A stretch of 64,000 bases of DNA from Hemileia vastatrix (taxonomy: Eukaryota > Basidiomycota > Pucciniomycetes > Pucciniales > Zaghouaniaceae), in NCBI GenBank assembly GCA_030280995.1, contig JASXTE010000002.1, positions 19,241,683-19,305,682 on the forward strand, in the 5' to 3' direction. Under the pieces are notes generated by a model. It ran no database searches. It had not been told where the DNA came from and saw only the letters and a list, made by a program, of their open reading frames with translations. Below are positions 1 through 12,047 of the stretch, piece after piece (position 1 is the stretch's first letter; each line of letters begins with the position of its first letter). Made by a program: the position numbers and the translations under genes.

Positions 1-1121
1 CTACTTATTGATAAATGATTTAGTGATTAAACCTCAGGGGAAAACTAAAAAAAAATTATACTCAACATAAACTCACAATACTTGGATTTTTATGCATGCT
101 AGTGGTGGAAAATGGATCAATAAAATATAGTTATAGCTATTATAAAGATAATATCAATTAATGAATGCTTTATAATATATTTATATATGATAATAATTGT
201 GTTTTAGTGTTTATTTGAAGATTAGTAAGTAAGTGATTTCTAATAACCCATCAAATCCTCCCTTACTTATATGAAAGTCATCTGGAGTGTACAGACCTTC
301 AATCCAGATGATGTCACTGCTACCCTTAGAAATTACAGCACTGTGAGGACCCATCACCTCCCCATGGCTTCCAATTCAAGAAGATTCAACACCCAGACCT
401 CCAGTAAGGACCCTTCATCACAAATAATGATACCACAGACCCATACCATAAATAAAATAAACAGATAAAAGCAGATACCATAAAGAAACAGGTAAAATAA
501 CTTATCCAAAGAGTATATAATTAAAAACAAAGCATATAAATGAACCAAATTAACTTTCCAACCCCCAATAACATTACCAAGCATCCATATTAACCCAGTA
601 ATCATATCTCAACACATAAATCTGTGAAATTTTATCCTAGGAAGCAGATTAAGTTGTCCAAACTGGATATATGTGCCTGAAATAGGTGTATATGCTTGTG
701 TAGGCATAGTGAGTCCACTGAATACGTCAATATGACCTAAAATAAGCAGAAAAATAAATGTTATAGGCTATTAAGAGGTTAAAACCCACTTATAGACCTA
801 AATATACATAATATAACTACATATTTCACTGAATATGAGTTTTATGTATACATATAATCTTATGTATGTCTATAATTACTTAATATCACCTAAGATAAGT
901 ATATTATGACTCCATTAACACCTTAATAAGTATTATTAGGCTATGGATAAGCTATTTAAACTACTGTAAGTCAAATAATAGTGTAACAATTATATATATA
1001 TGTATTATAACCATATAGATAAGTATTTTATCCTTATTTTTAAGTTATAAGCTTAATTTAATTAAGGTTATCTTGTTTTAAACATAAGAATTACTCAGTC
1101 TTGGAGATACCTAGGCTGACA
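1..1121 (-). repeat. Solo LTR of E2/E3-like family, left end cut by window
   Basis: Colinear with the complete 1178-bp solo LTR at 54854-56031, starting about 55 bases into it. It ends with the family terminus GGCTGACA at 1121, followed by AAACA at 1122-1126, the target duplication seen on both sides of the complete copy. It contains the conserved LTR core around 290-430. The sense strand is minus, judged by E2, whose pol is on the minus strand with the same LTR orientation. Confidence 0.9.
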
Positions 1122-1126
1122 AAACA

Positions 1127-1573
1127 TGTGCCTATTTGAGGATTTCATGTTCAATAATTATTTAACAGCACTACAATCAGTGGCCAATGCAAATTCTTGG
1201 TTTTCAAGAAAATAGTGTAATTTATCCAAAGCTCAAACAACTGAGAAACATCCCAATTGAGTTTATCCATATTAGATATACACATTTTTCAAGATTCATG
1301 AAATATGGTGAATTACTAAATCAGAATCTTTATTACTCATGACATGTTTCTTGTGAGTGCAAATTTTTTGTCCATAGTAGCTACACATAAACAGAAAACA
1401 TTTTATTTCTATAAATTATTAGGGAAATATAATTTCTGAATAGCAGGTACTTTGTTCTGGTAAAAAATACTTTTAATCATGAGACAACATGGCCCAATAC
1501 ATTCAAAGAATGATAACTAAATTTGTATTTACTCAAGAACAGAGTCATATTCAATTCATTCATTTTTTTCAGT
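1127..1573 (-). pseudogene. Decayed gypsy pol, RNase H part (unit 1)
   Basis: The minus strand resembles the RNase H segment of E1/E2 pol: the plus strand reads through sequences equivalent to the TDCSAVKSLL and LEKLHYYL region (about 1160-1260) with many stops and indels. It continues on the far side of E1 at 10213. Unit 3 (56037 onward) shows the two parts joined without E1. This is an old element, unrelated in age to E1. Confidence 0.75.
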
Positions 1574-1578
1574 ACTTT

Positions 1579-2386
1579 TGTCAAGGGGTTCTCTTGGTGT
1601 AGAAGATTTTATTCAAAGTTATACGAGGAGTTTGGACTTTAATGGACTCTCAAAGGTAAGGTACGTATTTCTTGATCAAGGATGATGTCTTTAATCAATG
1701 ATAAGAGGTAGTATGTAAATATTAATATATTTTATAGCTTAGAACTACGTGAATGTAACTACTAATGTTCTAAAAATATAAGAATGATTTTATTGTAAAT
1801 AAGTAAATAAGTAAGTAGTTTTTTTTGGAATGAAATCAAAAAGGACAAAAAGGAAGGGCCTTTTATAGGCAATATGTGAGAGAAAAGAACACGGAATTTA
1901 CACCTCCTAATCCAAGAGTGTGAGAGAAAAAAGCTTAATTAAAGATAGTATGTGAAATAATAAGAGTAAGACTAAATAGTGCGTAAATAAAAGTATTTAT
2001 TATATTTGAAATAAAACTCTGAAACCTTTAGTCCGTCACATTTTAGTGTAAGAACATTTGATTTGAAATATAGAATCAATAAAATTTAATTAAAGGAATT
2101 TGAAAAAGGTATTTTTTTCTTTCTATAATTTTATATATATTTTTAATACTAATTTTTATTCCCATCTCATCTGTATTATTGAGCACGGTGTTTGGGAGTA
2201 AAAATATATGTGGGACAATTACTTATTTTTATTAATTAATTACTTAGTGTACTTAGTTAGTTCATTGTACTTAATACATAAGTAATTAATAAATAATTGA
2301 TTATTAATAAGGATGTAAAAGGTGTGGCTTCACCTCAGTAAGATAATTAATTATTTTACTGGGTAAGTATAGTAGCCTGGCTGACA
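1579..2386 (-). repeat. E1 3' LTR
   Basis: It starts TGTCAAG and ends GGCTGACA, and pairs with 9402-10207. A minus-strand TATA box is visible (plus-strand TTTTATA at 1861-1867). The adjacent internal sequence, read on the minus strand, is a purine tract AGAGTGAGGGAG directly before the LTR, which fits a polypurine tract. Confidence 0.93.
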
Positions 2387-2422
2387 CTCCCTCACTCTAA
2401 AAAAACAATTTAAAAAAAAATG

Positions 2423-5400
2423 TTATGATTTTTTCTTTTTATACTTTTTTAGTAGAGTAGGAAGATTAGATATCTCCTTCCCAGGTATCCAAGAATCATA
2501 CTCAGATGATTTATTCTTGAATCTCAATAAGTATTCTGTACCTTTTTCAGCAGTGACTATTCTGTCATTCAGAATTTTTTCAATTTCTGCTGTTTCAGTG
2601 ATTTCATTTGGGGTTTTCTTTGGTCTTCCCCTCCTTTTTGGAAATAAATCACTATTGGATGTGTAAGGTTTCAGAAGAGATATTGGAAAAACAGGATGTT
2701 TTCTGCCATATGGAGAATACAAAATAACCTCAACTGCATTATCTCCAATCATTCTTCTGAAAACAAATGGACCAACAAATAGGTCTTTCAATTTGTTATT
2801 ACCTTGTAAATTGAAGTGGACTGTAGAAATCAACACTTCATCACCCTTTTTAAAAGTGTATTCGTTATGTGATTTGTCCCATCTCTTCTTCTCATATTCA
2901 AATGATTTTCAATACATTTTTGAGCATGATTTCTGCAAAGTTGTTGCATATGAAGAAAAGATTTTACACCAGGATGTATATCCAATTTAGGTATTTTGTT
3001 ATTGAGAATTTGGGCAGGAGTATTTAGAACATATCCAATCCAGAGCTCAAAAGGCTTTCATTGAGTAACAGAATGAACAGTGCTATTATAAGCAAATTCC
3101 AACCCAGGAAGTAAGGTAACCCAATCATGAGTGAATCTGTCATTATCTTTATACTCAAGGCCAAAGGCACAATACCTTCTAATCATGTCCTCTAAAGACT
3201 GAATCATTCTTTCAGCTAAGCCATCAGTCTGTGGATGATGGGCAGTAGAAAGTTTCAGATCACAACCACAAACATCCATCAGAGACATCCAAAATTCAGA
3301 AGTAAATTTAGGGTCTCTGTCAGAGATTAAGGCTTTAGGAAAACCAGCAGTATAAAACATATGAGACCACCATAAGAAAGCTATTTCTTTAGTGGAAACA
3401 TCCTTGTGGGTAGGGATAAATTTACACATTTTTGTGAATCTGTCCACAATAACCCAACAAGAATTATAACTGTCTTTACCAGCAATAGATAATCCTGTTA
3501 CAAAATCCATGTTTATTATTTGCCATGATGCATCAGGAGGTTCAATATTTTGCATTAATCCAGCTCTCTTACCAGTTAATCTTTTTGATTTTTGGCAAGA
3601 ATCACAAGATTCAGCATATAATTTGGTGTCCTCAGACATATTAACCCACCAAGCAGTGTTTTTAATTCTGATCATTGTTTTTTCAAGATCAAAATTTCCA
3701 GCTAATATGTCATCATGACAAATTTTCAAGATGATTTCTCTCATAGAAGGAGGAATAACAATGACATTACTCAACTTTCTCCTATAATATAGATATCCAT
3801 CATCAATTGAAAATTTACCTTTTTCCAAAGCTTTTTGGTACTTTGGTGGAAGGGTTTTAATTAATGCTTGTATTGAAGCATTCTTTGGATCATTTAATAT
3901 GGTGCATAACTTTTTCAAGTCAGTGCCCTTATCATATTAATCCAGAATAAGCTGTAATAGATCTTCCTCCATATAAACTACATATATCCCATGTATATGA
4001 ATAATATTATCCTCAGGATCATAAGCAGGATTAGAGTCATTATTTGGTAAAGGTAACCTAGATAACATATCCACATTTGAATGAACAATACCAGCTTTAT
4101 GAATAATTGTCATTCTCCCTCTGTATTCTTGAACAGCCAACTGACATCTGAACATATGTCTGTTTGGTGTTTTCAAGTTTAAAAGGGATTTAACTGCACT
4201 GCAGTCAGTGACAAGCTCAAATTTCTGGTCATCTAGATAATAATGAAGCTTTTCTAGAGCCCACACTACAGCTAAACATTCTAATTGAGTAGCACCATAT
4301 TTCAATTCACTATTTCTCAAGGTTCTTGAAATATAACAAATTACTACTTCTGAAAATTTATCATTTATCACTTGTTTTTGATGGAGGGCAGCACCAAGAC
4401 CAATGAAACTGGCATCAGTGTACAAAACAAATGGTTGATTAAAGTCAGGTAAAGCAAGAATTGGGGCTGACATCAAACAGTGTTTCATAGTGTCAAAAGC
4501 TCTCTGTCGTTCAGTATTTCAGACAAAAGCAACATCCTTTCTAGTTAATTGGGTAAGGGGTAAAGCTATGACTTGGTAATTTTTAATATACTGTCTATAG
4601 TATCCACACATTTCTAAAAAACTTTGGAGCTCTCTAACTGTAGTAGGAGCCTCCACCTGTTGTATGGCTGCCAATTTGTTTTGGTCAACACATATCTGTA
4701 AGCCTGAAACAACATGACCAAGAACTTTTAAAGAATGGAAACCAAATTTACATTTCTTCAAAGCAAGTGTCATATTTATTTCATCCATTTTCTGGAATAC
4801 TTTACACAGGTGGTTAAGATGGTCCTCAAATGTTTTTGAGAATATAATGATATCATCAATATAAACCATCAGCCATCCTTCAATTATTTCTTGATGGAAT
4901 GTGTTATCCATGACTTTTTGGAAAACTGAAGGGGCATTTTTAGGGCCAAAAGGCATCCTAATATAATTATAAATACCCATATGAGTAGCAATCATCAGAA
5001 AGTTCTGAGAATTTTTCTCAACAGGTACCTAGTGATATCCTTTGTTACCATCCAAACAGCTGATATATTTAGCACCTTGTAAAGTAGCATGTATAGAGCT
5101 AATTCTAGGTAAAGGGTATATATCATCAACAGTATAAGTATTTAGTGCTCTATAATCACCACATAACCTGGCTTTATCTTTCTTATAAGAAATTAGGACA
5201 GGTGAGATAACACAATATTTAGGTGTTTCAACTACCTTTTCAATAATATGCATTTTTAAAAGGGTAGAGATATTGTCTTCAATATCTTTTCACTTTGTGG
5301 GAGAAGCAGGATAAGGCTTCTTCTTTAAACTAGGTGGTATATCAGTTAATGGGCAAGACAATGAAAGTTTCATTTCCTCTTTAACTAATCCCAGTTCATG

Positions 5401-6189
5401 TGACCCATGAGCAAAGGCCATAGGAAAAGACTTTATCAAATTAATGATGGAATCTTTATCCTCACCAGAAATTTGTTCTCCAAAAGAGGCTTTGTCAATT
5501 TCAGAAAAAAGGGCATGCATCTCTTTTTTAGATCTTCCTTTACATTGAACCAAAGAATTACATATGTTCAATTCTGGTTTCAATAATAATTTTTTAGGGG
5601 ATGAAATCTTAAATTTTCTCTTCCCATTCATCCCCATTGTGAAACATTGGTTTGAGGGATGCAATTTTATGCCATACTTGGTTAAAATATCATTCCCTAC
5701 AATAAACCAATTGCTTAAGTTATCATTTTTCATGACAACAAAATCAAAAATAGCTCTTACAAAACCATGGTTATATTTAAAAAACACTGTGGCTTTGTAT
5801 TTACCAATGGGGGACAAAAAAGAGCCATAACCTCTCCAATTTTCAGAAATGATAGGCATCAGTTTTGATTTATAGTCTTGATCCACTGAAGCAAGTGCTC
5901 TTTCAGAAACTACACTTCCTCTAGCTCCAGAATCTAGAACAACTTCAATGCTATTTCCATTAATCAAGACTGGTGCCTTGAGAGGGGCAATAACAATTGA
6001 GTTATCCTCAATTTTCTTTATGATCTCAGCATCTTCAACTGTAGATAAAGCATTATTATCAATATCAATAGTATTTAAATAATGAATATCCTCTTCCAGC
6101 ATCAAGATTTCTTGTTGAGATTCATATGAAATATTGCTGGTACAATCACTTGACGTATCATCCAGTGCTACTGTGTCATCAGCATGCTC
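2423..6189 (-). pseudogene. pol: E1 pol: protease, RT, RNase H, integrase, chromodomain (broken)
   Basis: Read on the minus strand from 6189 downward, it encodes: an aspartic protease with VLDSGARGSVVS near 5935; a reverse transcriptase with YIDDII near 4855; RNase H with LYTDASFIGLGAALH near 4415; an integrase with HHCC residues, the catalytic context ISDRDPKF and HHPQTDGLAERMIQ near 3215; a GPF motif; and a C-terminal chromodomain ending at 2423. In-frame stops lie at 5290-5292 (TGA), 5029-5031 (TAG), 4519-4521 (TGA), 3937-3939 (TAA) and 3058-3060 (TGA). A frameshift near 2900 puts the last 137 codons in another frame. Order and motifs define a Ty3/gypsy chromovirus. The enzymes would copy element RNA and insert the cDNA; this copy cannot make them intact. 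Confidence 0.93.
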
Positions 6190-8427
6190 CTCTGTTTGTT
6201 CTACCAGATTTATCATCTTGTCACAAACGTGGCCTTTCTGCCAAGGCTTGTTGCACTTGAAGAAAGTGTTTGTTGCATACTTTTTTGGTGCAACAGGGGC
6301 AGAAGGTTTACCAACCTTTTCCAGAGGTTTCTGTTGGTAAGTGGAGGGTTTCTCCAAAAGGGTCCTAGGAATGAATCTTCTGGCATCATACTTGTTGTTT
6401 AGAAGGATCTCATTGCAAGTATTAATGAAAGAAGAGGGTTCTCTGGAGAACTCAGTCCTAGCCACTATCAAGTCTCTCAGAGACATTGGTAATTCATAAA
6501 GGATCCGGTCCTTCCATAACTCAAACTCCATATTTGGGTCCATTTTTCTTAAGATCTTTACAAGTTTCATTAAGAACTCAATGGGTTTATCAGAAGAAGA
6601 GCTATATATAGTTTCCTCATACTGCCTTTGTTGAGCCATTCTGAACTTGGAGCCACCAAATTGTGCTTTAATCAATTTCTTCCAATCCTCCCATGAGTAG
6701 TCATTCCCATCCAGGAGAACAGATTCATACCACATTAGGGCAACATTATTAAACAAAGAAATTAACTTGGACACAATTTCCTTATCTGGGAGTTTGTAAG
6801 AATTTCATAAGTTATCAATTCTGCAAATAAATTTTTGCCAATCAGAGGAAGAATCACCATCAAATGTTGGGTACTGGTCAAGTTTTGGCCAATTCTTTTG
6901 ATTTGAAGGAGTCTCCTTATTACAAGCTTGTTTCTGAGTAAGGAGCAGCTGTAACTTCTCTAGTTGGGCAGTAATCTCATTGTTCAATCCCTCTGTTAAA
7001 GGTCCTGGTGCATCATTAATTTTTAATGGAAACTCAGGGGTATCAACATGTATTTCTGGAACTGATTTACTTTTAGATTAACTAGCCACAGGTAGCTCTG
7101 GAGCATCCTGTACTGTTTTTTCCTTCAAAGAAATCTCAGAATACTTTTGATCCATAAAAAATGAGTTCAATTTCTCCTCAATGGTTGTTAGTCTAGTTTT
7201 CAATCTTGGAAGACTAGATAAATTCTCATTGATTGTTGCAAAAGATAACTGATTCTTATTCTGAAAAGATGAAAAATGGTCATTCAATCTTTTCAGATTC
7301 ATCTTATCTATCTCCACCTCCTGGCAACAGGTAGATACAGTATCTTTCAGTTTAGACAAATCATTTTTTATATTTTGCCATAAAGCAACTTTCTTTTCAT
7401 GGGTTGCTTTGTAATGAGACAATTCATCAGAGACTCTCTGTGATTCACTTCTTAATGCTTGATAACCCTGATCAGTTAACAAACTATTATATTTCTGAGT
7501 CAATTGCATATTGTTCATTATATGGTTTTGGTTGGCAATAATATCTCTCAAGTACTCATCATTAATCTTTGCTACATCTGGAGTGTTTCTCAATAATGAA
7601 ACTGAGTAACTTTCCAGACTCTCATAGAACTCAGGGTCAAGAGTTTCATCAATTACAGCCATATCAGGGTTAATCATTGAGGTAGCAATTAAAAGTAATG
7701 GATTAGATACATCAGTTATTTGTCTACTTCTCCCAGCCTCTACTGGTCTCAAGGTTTCTTCTTCCCTCTCAGATTTACCTGAAGGAACAGAATCAGCTAC
7801 AAGAAATGGCACTTGAGAATCAATAGAGGGGCGTACCAGGGTTTGCTGGGTATGACCATATTGGGCTTTCTTCTTCTTTTTCCTCCTTGATAGGGGTGAG
7901 GAGGTGTGGGGTTGACCTGGTTGGGTCTTGACGGACCTGCCTGAGGTAACTGATGCTGATTTTGAGACAGGTAGTCCCACTGCCACTTGGACACTTCCAC
8001 TTTCTCTTAGGACTGGTGAGCCAATTGTTGTTGATCCCTGGGAGGAAGAGGTTTCTTCTTCTCTTGAAGAAAGGTATCTATTTTTCTCACCTTTTCTTCC
8101 AGAGCATCTACCCTTGCCTTTAGTCTCAAGTTTTATGTCCTTAGCTCCTTTATGTGAGTTGACAGATTCTTTACCTGTTGAAGCAATGGCATCTTTTTTA
8201 TCCTGAAGCCTTTTGGAAGTTCTTCTGGTGGGTTTATCATAGGCTTCTGATCCTGAGTTGTGTCTACTAGGATTTCCACTTCTTCCATCTCTACATCCTG
8301 TTTGGGGAAAGGATTTATTAATTTGAGAAATTCTTCTTGTTAAAGGAGAACTTACAGAAGTAGGCTCATCATAATCAATCAATTCTAGTTCCTCTTCATG
8401 TGCAGCAAAACCACTTTGGTCAGTCAT
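6190..8427 (-). pseudogene. gag: E1 gag region (broken)
   Basis: The reading frame opens with an ATG at 8427 and runs 449 codons to a TAA at 7078-7080; another stop (TGA) sits at 6805-6807. The N-terminal third is basic and Ser/Thr-rich, and the part near 7100-7600 is heptad-like and probably coiled coil. The retrotransposon gag domain follows (NQKNWPKLDQYPTFDG near 6890, FGGSKFRMAQQRQYEE near 6640). The zinc-knuckle remnant near 6213-6280 reads FFKCNKPWQKGHVC; the first Cys of the E2 motif CYKCNKPWVKGHKC is replaced, so the knuckle is probably dead. Gag and Pol share one frame, as in E2. Confidence 0.88.
7797..8192 (-). pseudogene. E1 overlapping frame inside gag start
   Basis: A second minus-strand frame from an ATG at 8192 to a stop at 7797 encodes heptad-like leucine-rich sequence, then KWQWDYLSQ, then a basic tail with YQGGKRRRKPN. 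This matches the E2 frame starting at 17821 (KWKWGWFHQQ, then YKGKKRQKSG). Two stops (minus-strand TAA at 8133-8135 and 8007-8009) interrupt it in E1. The gag frame of E1 runs straight over it in another frame. See findings for why I think it may be a genuine overlapping ORF. Confidence 0.5.
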
Positions 8428-9386
8428 TTTAAGATTTAACTGAAATGAAGAAAATGAGACAATAAGGTGAATTAGTCTTTATTTTTAATTTTTATTTAAC
8501 TGAAATAAAAAATAAATAAATAAAAATCTTTTTAAGATTAAAATCAACTAAATAAAATTAATTTATTAATTCAAAAAAAAAAAAATTAAAACCAGGATTA
8601 TAATATAATCAACTGAAGAAATAAATTAAATTTTTATTAATAATTTTAATTAATTGTTTTCAGGATTTAAATCAACTAATTTATTACCAGGACTTAATGT
8701 CAACTGAAGTAATTAAATATGAATTTTTAAAAAAAAATTATTAAACTGATCACTTAACTACCAGGACTTAATGTCAACTGAAGTAATGAATTTTTATTTA
8801 AAAGAAAATTTTTATTAAACTGATCACTTAACTACCAGGACTTAATGTCAACTGAAGTAATTAAATATGAATTTTTATTAAAAAAAATTTATTGTCAGGA
8901 CAATTTGTCAACTGGAACAAATAAAATTTTAATTAATCAGGACAAAATGTCAACTGAAAATTGTAATAATTAATATTAAAATATAATTATTTATTACTTC
9001 TGGGACTAAGAACACTATTGCTCTATTATTGTCAACCAGGAAAAATAAAAAAAATATAATAATAAAATTAAATCCAAATTACCAGACACTTCCCCCTGTA
9101 AAATGAGCAAATTTATGCCACTTACAGAGTGCTGAGTAAAAGGAAAATACGTAGCAAATGAAAAGTGCAAAGTAACCCACAAATAGTAATATCAATAATT
9201 ACCATGATATATACGGCGTTTTGTCAATATATGAACCTAATTTTTGGAGCGCGGTTCAATTCCCATTCGCAGCAAAAAAATTTATCACATGACATGTTTT
9301 CGTCGCTCTCTTGTCCTTACAGGTACTCAAATGCCGGTGGTCCCTTCGATTTACGCCCTCAAATCACGATGCGCCGTCGATAATTC
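8428..9386 (-). other. E1 untranslated leader
   Basis: Sequence between the primer-binding site and the gag ATG. It is very A+T-rich up to about 9090 with repeats, then from about 9160 unusually rich in CG dinucleotides. No convincing gene is seen; short open frames at 9165-9508 cross into the LTR and look accidental. Confidence 0.7.
8686..8882. repeat. 74-bp tandem repeat in E1 leader
   Basis: Three copies start at 8686, 8760 and 8834, each opening with ACCAGGACTTAATGTCAACTG; the third is partial. Shorter variants of CAGGAC..TGTCAACTG follow to about 8960. Confidence 0.85.
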
Positions 9387-9399
9387 GGGAAGGCCCCCA
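9387..9399 (-). promoter_or_regulatory. E1 primer-binding site candidate
   Basis: On the minus strand, two bases after the 5' LTR, the sequence is TGGGGGCCTTCCC. It begins with TGG, the complement of a tRNA CCA end, and lies where a PBS is expected. E2 and E3 have TGGGGGTCTTTCC in the same place. The tRNA species was not identified. Confidence 0.6.
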
Positions 9400-9401
9400 A
9401 T

Positions 9402-10207
9402 TGTCAAGAGGTCCTCTTGGTCTAGAAGATTTTATTCAAATTTATACGAGGAGTTTGGACTTTAATGGAATCTCAAAGGTAAGGTACATATTTCTTGATC
9501 AAGGATGATGTCTTTACTCAATGATAAGAGGTAGTATGTAAATATTAATATATTTTATAACTTAGAACTACGTGAATGTAACTACTAATGTTACAAAAAT
9601 ATAAGAATGACTTTATTGTAAATAAGTAAATAAGTAAGTAGTTTTTTTTGGAATGAAATAAAAAAGGACAAAAAGGAAGGGCCTTTTATAGGCAATATGT
9701 GAGAGAAAAGAACACGGAATTTACACCTCCTAATCCAAGAGTGTGAGAGAAAAAAGCTTAATTAAAGAGAGTATGTGAAATAATAAGAGTAAGACTAAAT
9801 AGTGCGTAAATAAAAGTATTTATTATATTTGAAATAAAACTCTGAACCCTTTAGTCCGTCACATTTTAGTGTAAGAACATTTGATTTGAAATATAGAATC
9901 AATAAAATTTAATTAAAGGAATTTGAAAAAGGTATTTTTTTCTTTTTATAATTTTATATATATTTTTAATACTAATTTTTATTCCCATCTCATCTGTATT
10001 ATTGAGCACGGTGTTTGGGAGTAAAAATATATGTGGGACAATTACTTATTTTTATTAATTAATTGCTTAGTGTACTTAGTTAATTCATTGTACTTAATAC
10101 ATAAGTATTTAATAATAATTAATTATTAATAAGGATCTAAAAGGTGTGGCTTCACCTCAGTAAGATAATTGATTATTTTACAGGGAAGTCTAGTAGCCTG
10201 ACTGACA
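9402..10207 (-). repeat. E1 5' LTR
   Basis: Partner of 1579-2386. It starts TGTCAAG and ends CTGACA, followed by the ACTTT duplication. The minus-strand TATA box lies at 9684-9690 (plus TTTTATA). Confidence 0.93.
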
Positions 10208-10212
10208 ACTTT

Positions 10213-10460
10213 ACTCTGGTGATAAAAATGATCTTCAAAGGTTTTAGAAGAAATAATGATGTCATCAATGTACAATATCATTCATTCTTTTATTATTTCT
10301 TTATTTAATGTTTTATCCATTACCTTTGGAAATACAGATGGAGCATTATTAGGTCCATGTCACCAAACAACATACACACTTATCCAAGGGAGCTCAAGGG
10401 GAACTAAGAGTTGGGTTTAAGAAAGATATATCTTCTTGAAGTGTTGGAGGCATTTTTAAT
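10213..10460 (-). pseudogene. Decayed gypsy pol, RT part (unit 1)
   Basis: The minus strand encodes the remains of the RT palm: GPNNAPSVFPKVMDKTL, a stop, then LYIDDIIISSKTFEDH. This is the same old element as 1127-1573, separated from it only by E1. The rest of its RT, and anything further 5', is missing. Confidence 0.8.
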
Positions 10461-10745
10461 AAAGAAATAGTTCTATAATGCTAAGCTTTAGACACAATTT
10501 TGAGATAGGTTGCTTCTCCTATCAAAAACTAGTTTAAGAAAGAAGTGTCTGCCACTATAATTCTAAAGACAGTGTAAAATGTTTGAAAGTGTGTTAATGG
10601 AGAAAAGAATAGTAAAGATAATTTACTATAAGAGTCTCTTAAAAAAAGAATAAATATATTTAAAATATAAGAAATCCACTGAATGTTAAATCTATTCTCA
10701 GTAAGCACTAGTATTGTCAATCACTCCCACTCTGAAGTGCTCTCT
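10461..10745. other. No gene seen; shared by all units
   Basis: An AT-rich stretch found again at about 33610-33895 and 56740-57022. No motif could be assigned. Confidence 0.6.
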
Positions 10746-11071
10746 CTAATTGTCAGTATAGTCTAATATATAAGTATGATATAATAGTGTTATTTTATGG
10801 TCCTACTACTTATTGATAAATGATTTAGTGATTAAACCTCAGGGGAAGACTAATAAAATAGTTATACTCAAATAAAACTCACAATACTTGGATTTAAATG
10901 CGTGCTAGTGGTGGAAAATAGAAGAATAAAATATAGTTATAGCTTTTATAAAGATAATATCAATTTATAAGGGCTTTATAATATATTTCTGAATGCTAAT
11001 AATTGTATTGTAGTGTTTGTTTGAAGTGTAGTAATTGAATGATGATAATAAACCGTCAAAATCCCTCCTTA

Positions 11072-11122
11072 CTTATACCCAAATCCACTGGAGTGCACAG
11101 ACCTTCAATCCAGATGATGTCA
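11072..11122 (-). promoter_or_regulatory. E2-type LTR promoter core
   Basis: On the minus strand a TATAAG box (11077-11072) is preceded 38 bp upstream by TGACATCA (11122-11115), similar to a CRE/ATF site. The block from about 11080 to 11230 is the best-conserved part across the seven E2-type LTRs here. The same pair occurs in E3 at 43897-43904 and 43942-43947. Function is inferred from position and conservation. Confidence 0.5.
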
Positions 11123-11191
11123 CTGCTATCCCCGGCAATTACAGCACTGTGAGGGCTCATCACCTCCCCATGGCGTCCACTTCAAGCAGTT

Positions 11192-11395
11192 TCAACACCC
11201 AGACCTCCAGTAAGGACCCTCCATCACTATTAATAATAACACAGAGTCATACCATAAATAGAAAACCCAGATAAAAGCGGATACCATAAAGAAACAGGTA
11301 AAATAAATGATCAAAAAGAGATTTAATGAAACTAAAAGCATATAAAGGAAAAAAATAAAATGTCCAAGCCCCCAATAACATCCCCAAGCATCCAC
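11192..11395 (-). CDS. Small hydrophobic ORF in E2 LTR (67 aa), doubtful
   Basis: Sense-strand ORF in U3 running from MDAWGCYWGL to YWRSGC, rich in Phe, Leu and Tyr with one or two possible membrane segments. The same frame is open in the other E2 LTR (18859-19062) and, with changes, in both E3 LTRs (84 aa, 43573-43827 and 51227-51481). In the older solo LTR at 54854 the frame has stops. It may be open by chance in a conserved U3. No known family is recognised. Confidence 0.25.
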   Translation of the reverse strand: MDAWGCYWGLGHFIFFLYMLLVSLNLFLIIYFTCFFMVSAFIWVFYLWYDSVLLLIVMEGPYWRSGC

Positions 11396-12047
11396 ATTAA
11401 CCCAGAAAACATCCTTCTAACCCATAAATCCGTGAATAACCATCCAAGGAAGTAATTTGAGTTGTCCAAACTGGGTGTATGCGCCTGATATAGGTGTCTA
11501 TGCTTCTGTAGGCGTTGTGAGTCTACTGATTTCGTCCATATGACCTAAAATAAGCAGAAAAACAAAGGTTATAGGCTATTAAGGGGCTAAAACCCACTTA
11601 TATACCTAAATATACATAATATACTGCATATTTCACTGAATATGAGATTTATGTATACATAAAAGCTTATGTATGTCAATAATTACTTCATATCACTTAA
11701 GATAAGTATATTATGACTCCATTAACACCTTAATAAGTATTATTAGGCCATGGATAAGCTATTTAAACTATTATAAATTATATAATAGAATAATAATTAT
11801 ATATATATATAATAAAATAATATATATTATAATTTTAACCTTATTTTTAAGATATAAGCTTAATCTAGTTAAGGTTATCTTATTTTAAGCATAAGAAATA
11901 CTCAGTCTTAAGGATATTTAGGCTGACACTCCCTCACCCCAAAAAAAACAATAAAAAAAATGTTAAGACATTTTAATTAATCTTAAGGAATGAAATAATA
12001 AAATAAAAAAAATTAATTTCTATAATACATATACTGAATGAACAGTA

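Larger units (their letters stand above)
1579..10207 (-). mobile_element. E1: full-length Ty3/gypsy chromovirus, degenerate
   Basis: An 8629-bp element with 808/806-bp LTRs that begin TGTCAAG and end CTGACA on the plus strand. It is flanked by ACTTT at 1574-1578 and 10208-10212. Units 2 and 3 keep the empty site (GAGTACTTTACTCTGG near 33353 and 56480), which proves insertion after duplication of this segment. Pol is on the minus strand in the order gag, protease, RT, RNase H, integrase, chromodomain. The LTRs differ at roughly 26 positions by eye (about 3%). Seven in-frame stops and one frameshift break the coding region. Confidence 0.95.
10751..11928 (-). repeat. E2 3' LTR
   Basis: TGTCAGTATAG...GGCTGACA, 1178 bp, the same length as 18418-19595. 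The internal flank on the minus strand is the purine tract GGGGTGAGGGAG, a likely polypurine tract. Confidence 0.95.

Noticed and set aside
9240..9275. tRNA-like B box (GGTTCAATTCCC) in E1 leader
   Set aside because: The flanking bases do not form a T-arm stem or acceptor stem, and no A box is found.
11035..11274. 79-codon plus-strand frame in E2 LTRs
   Set aside because: Antisense to the element, overlying the promoter core; open by composition. Broken or shortened in the other LTRs.
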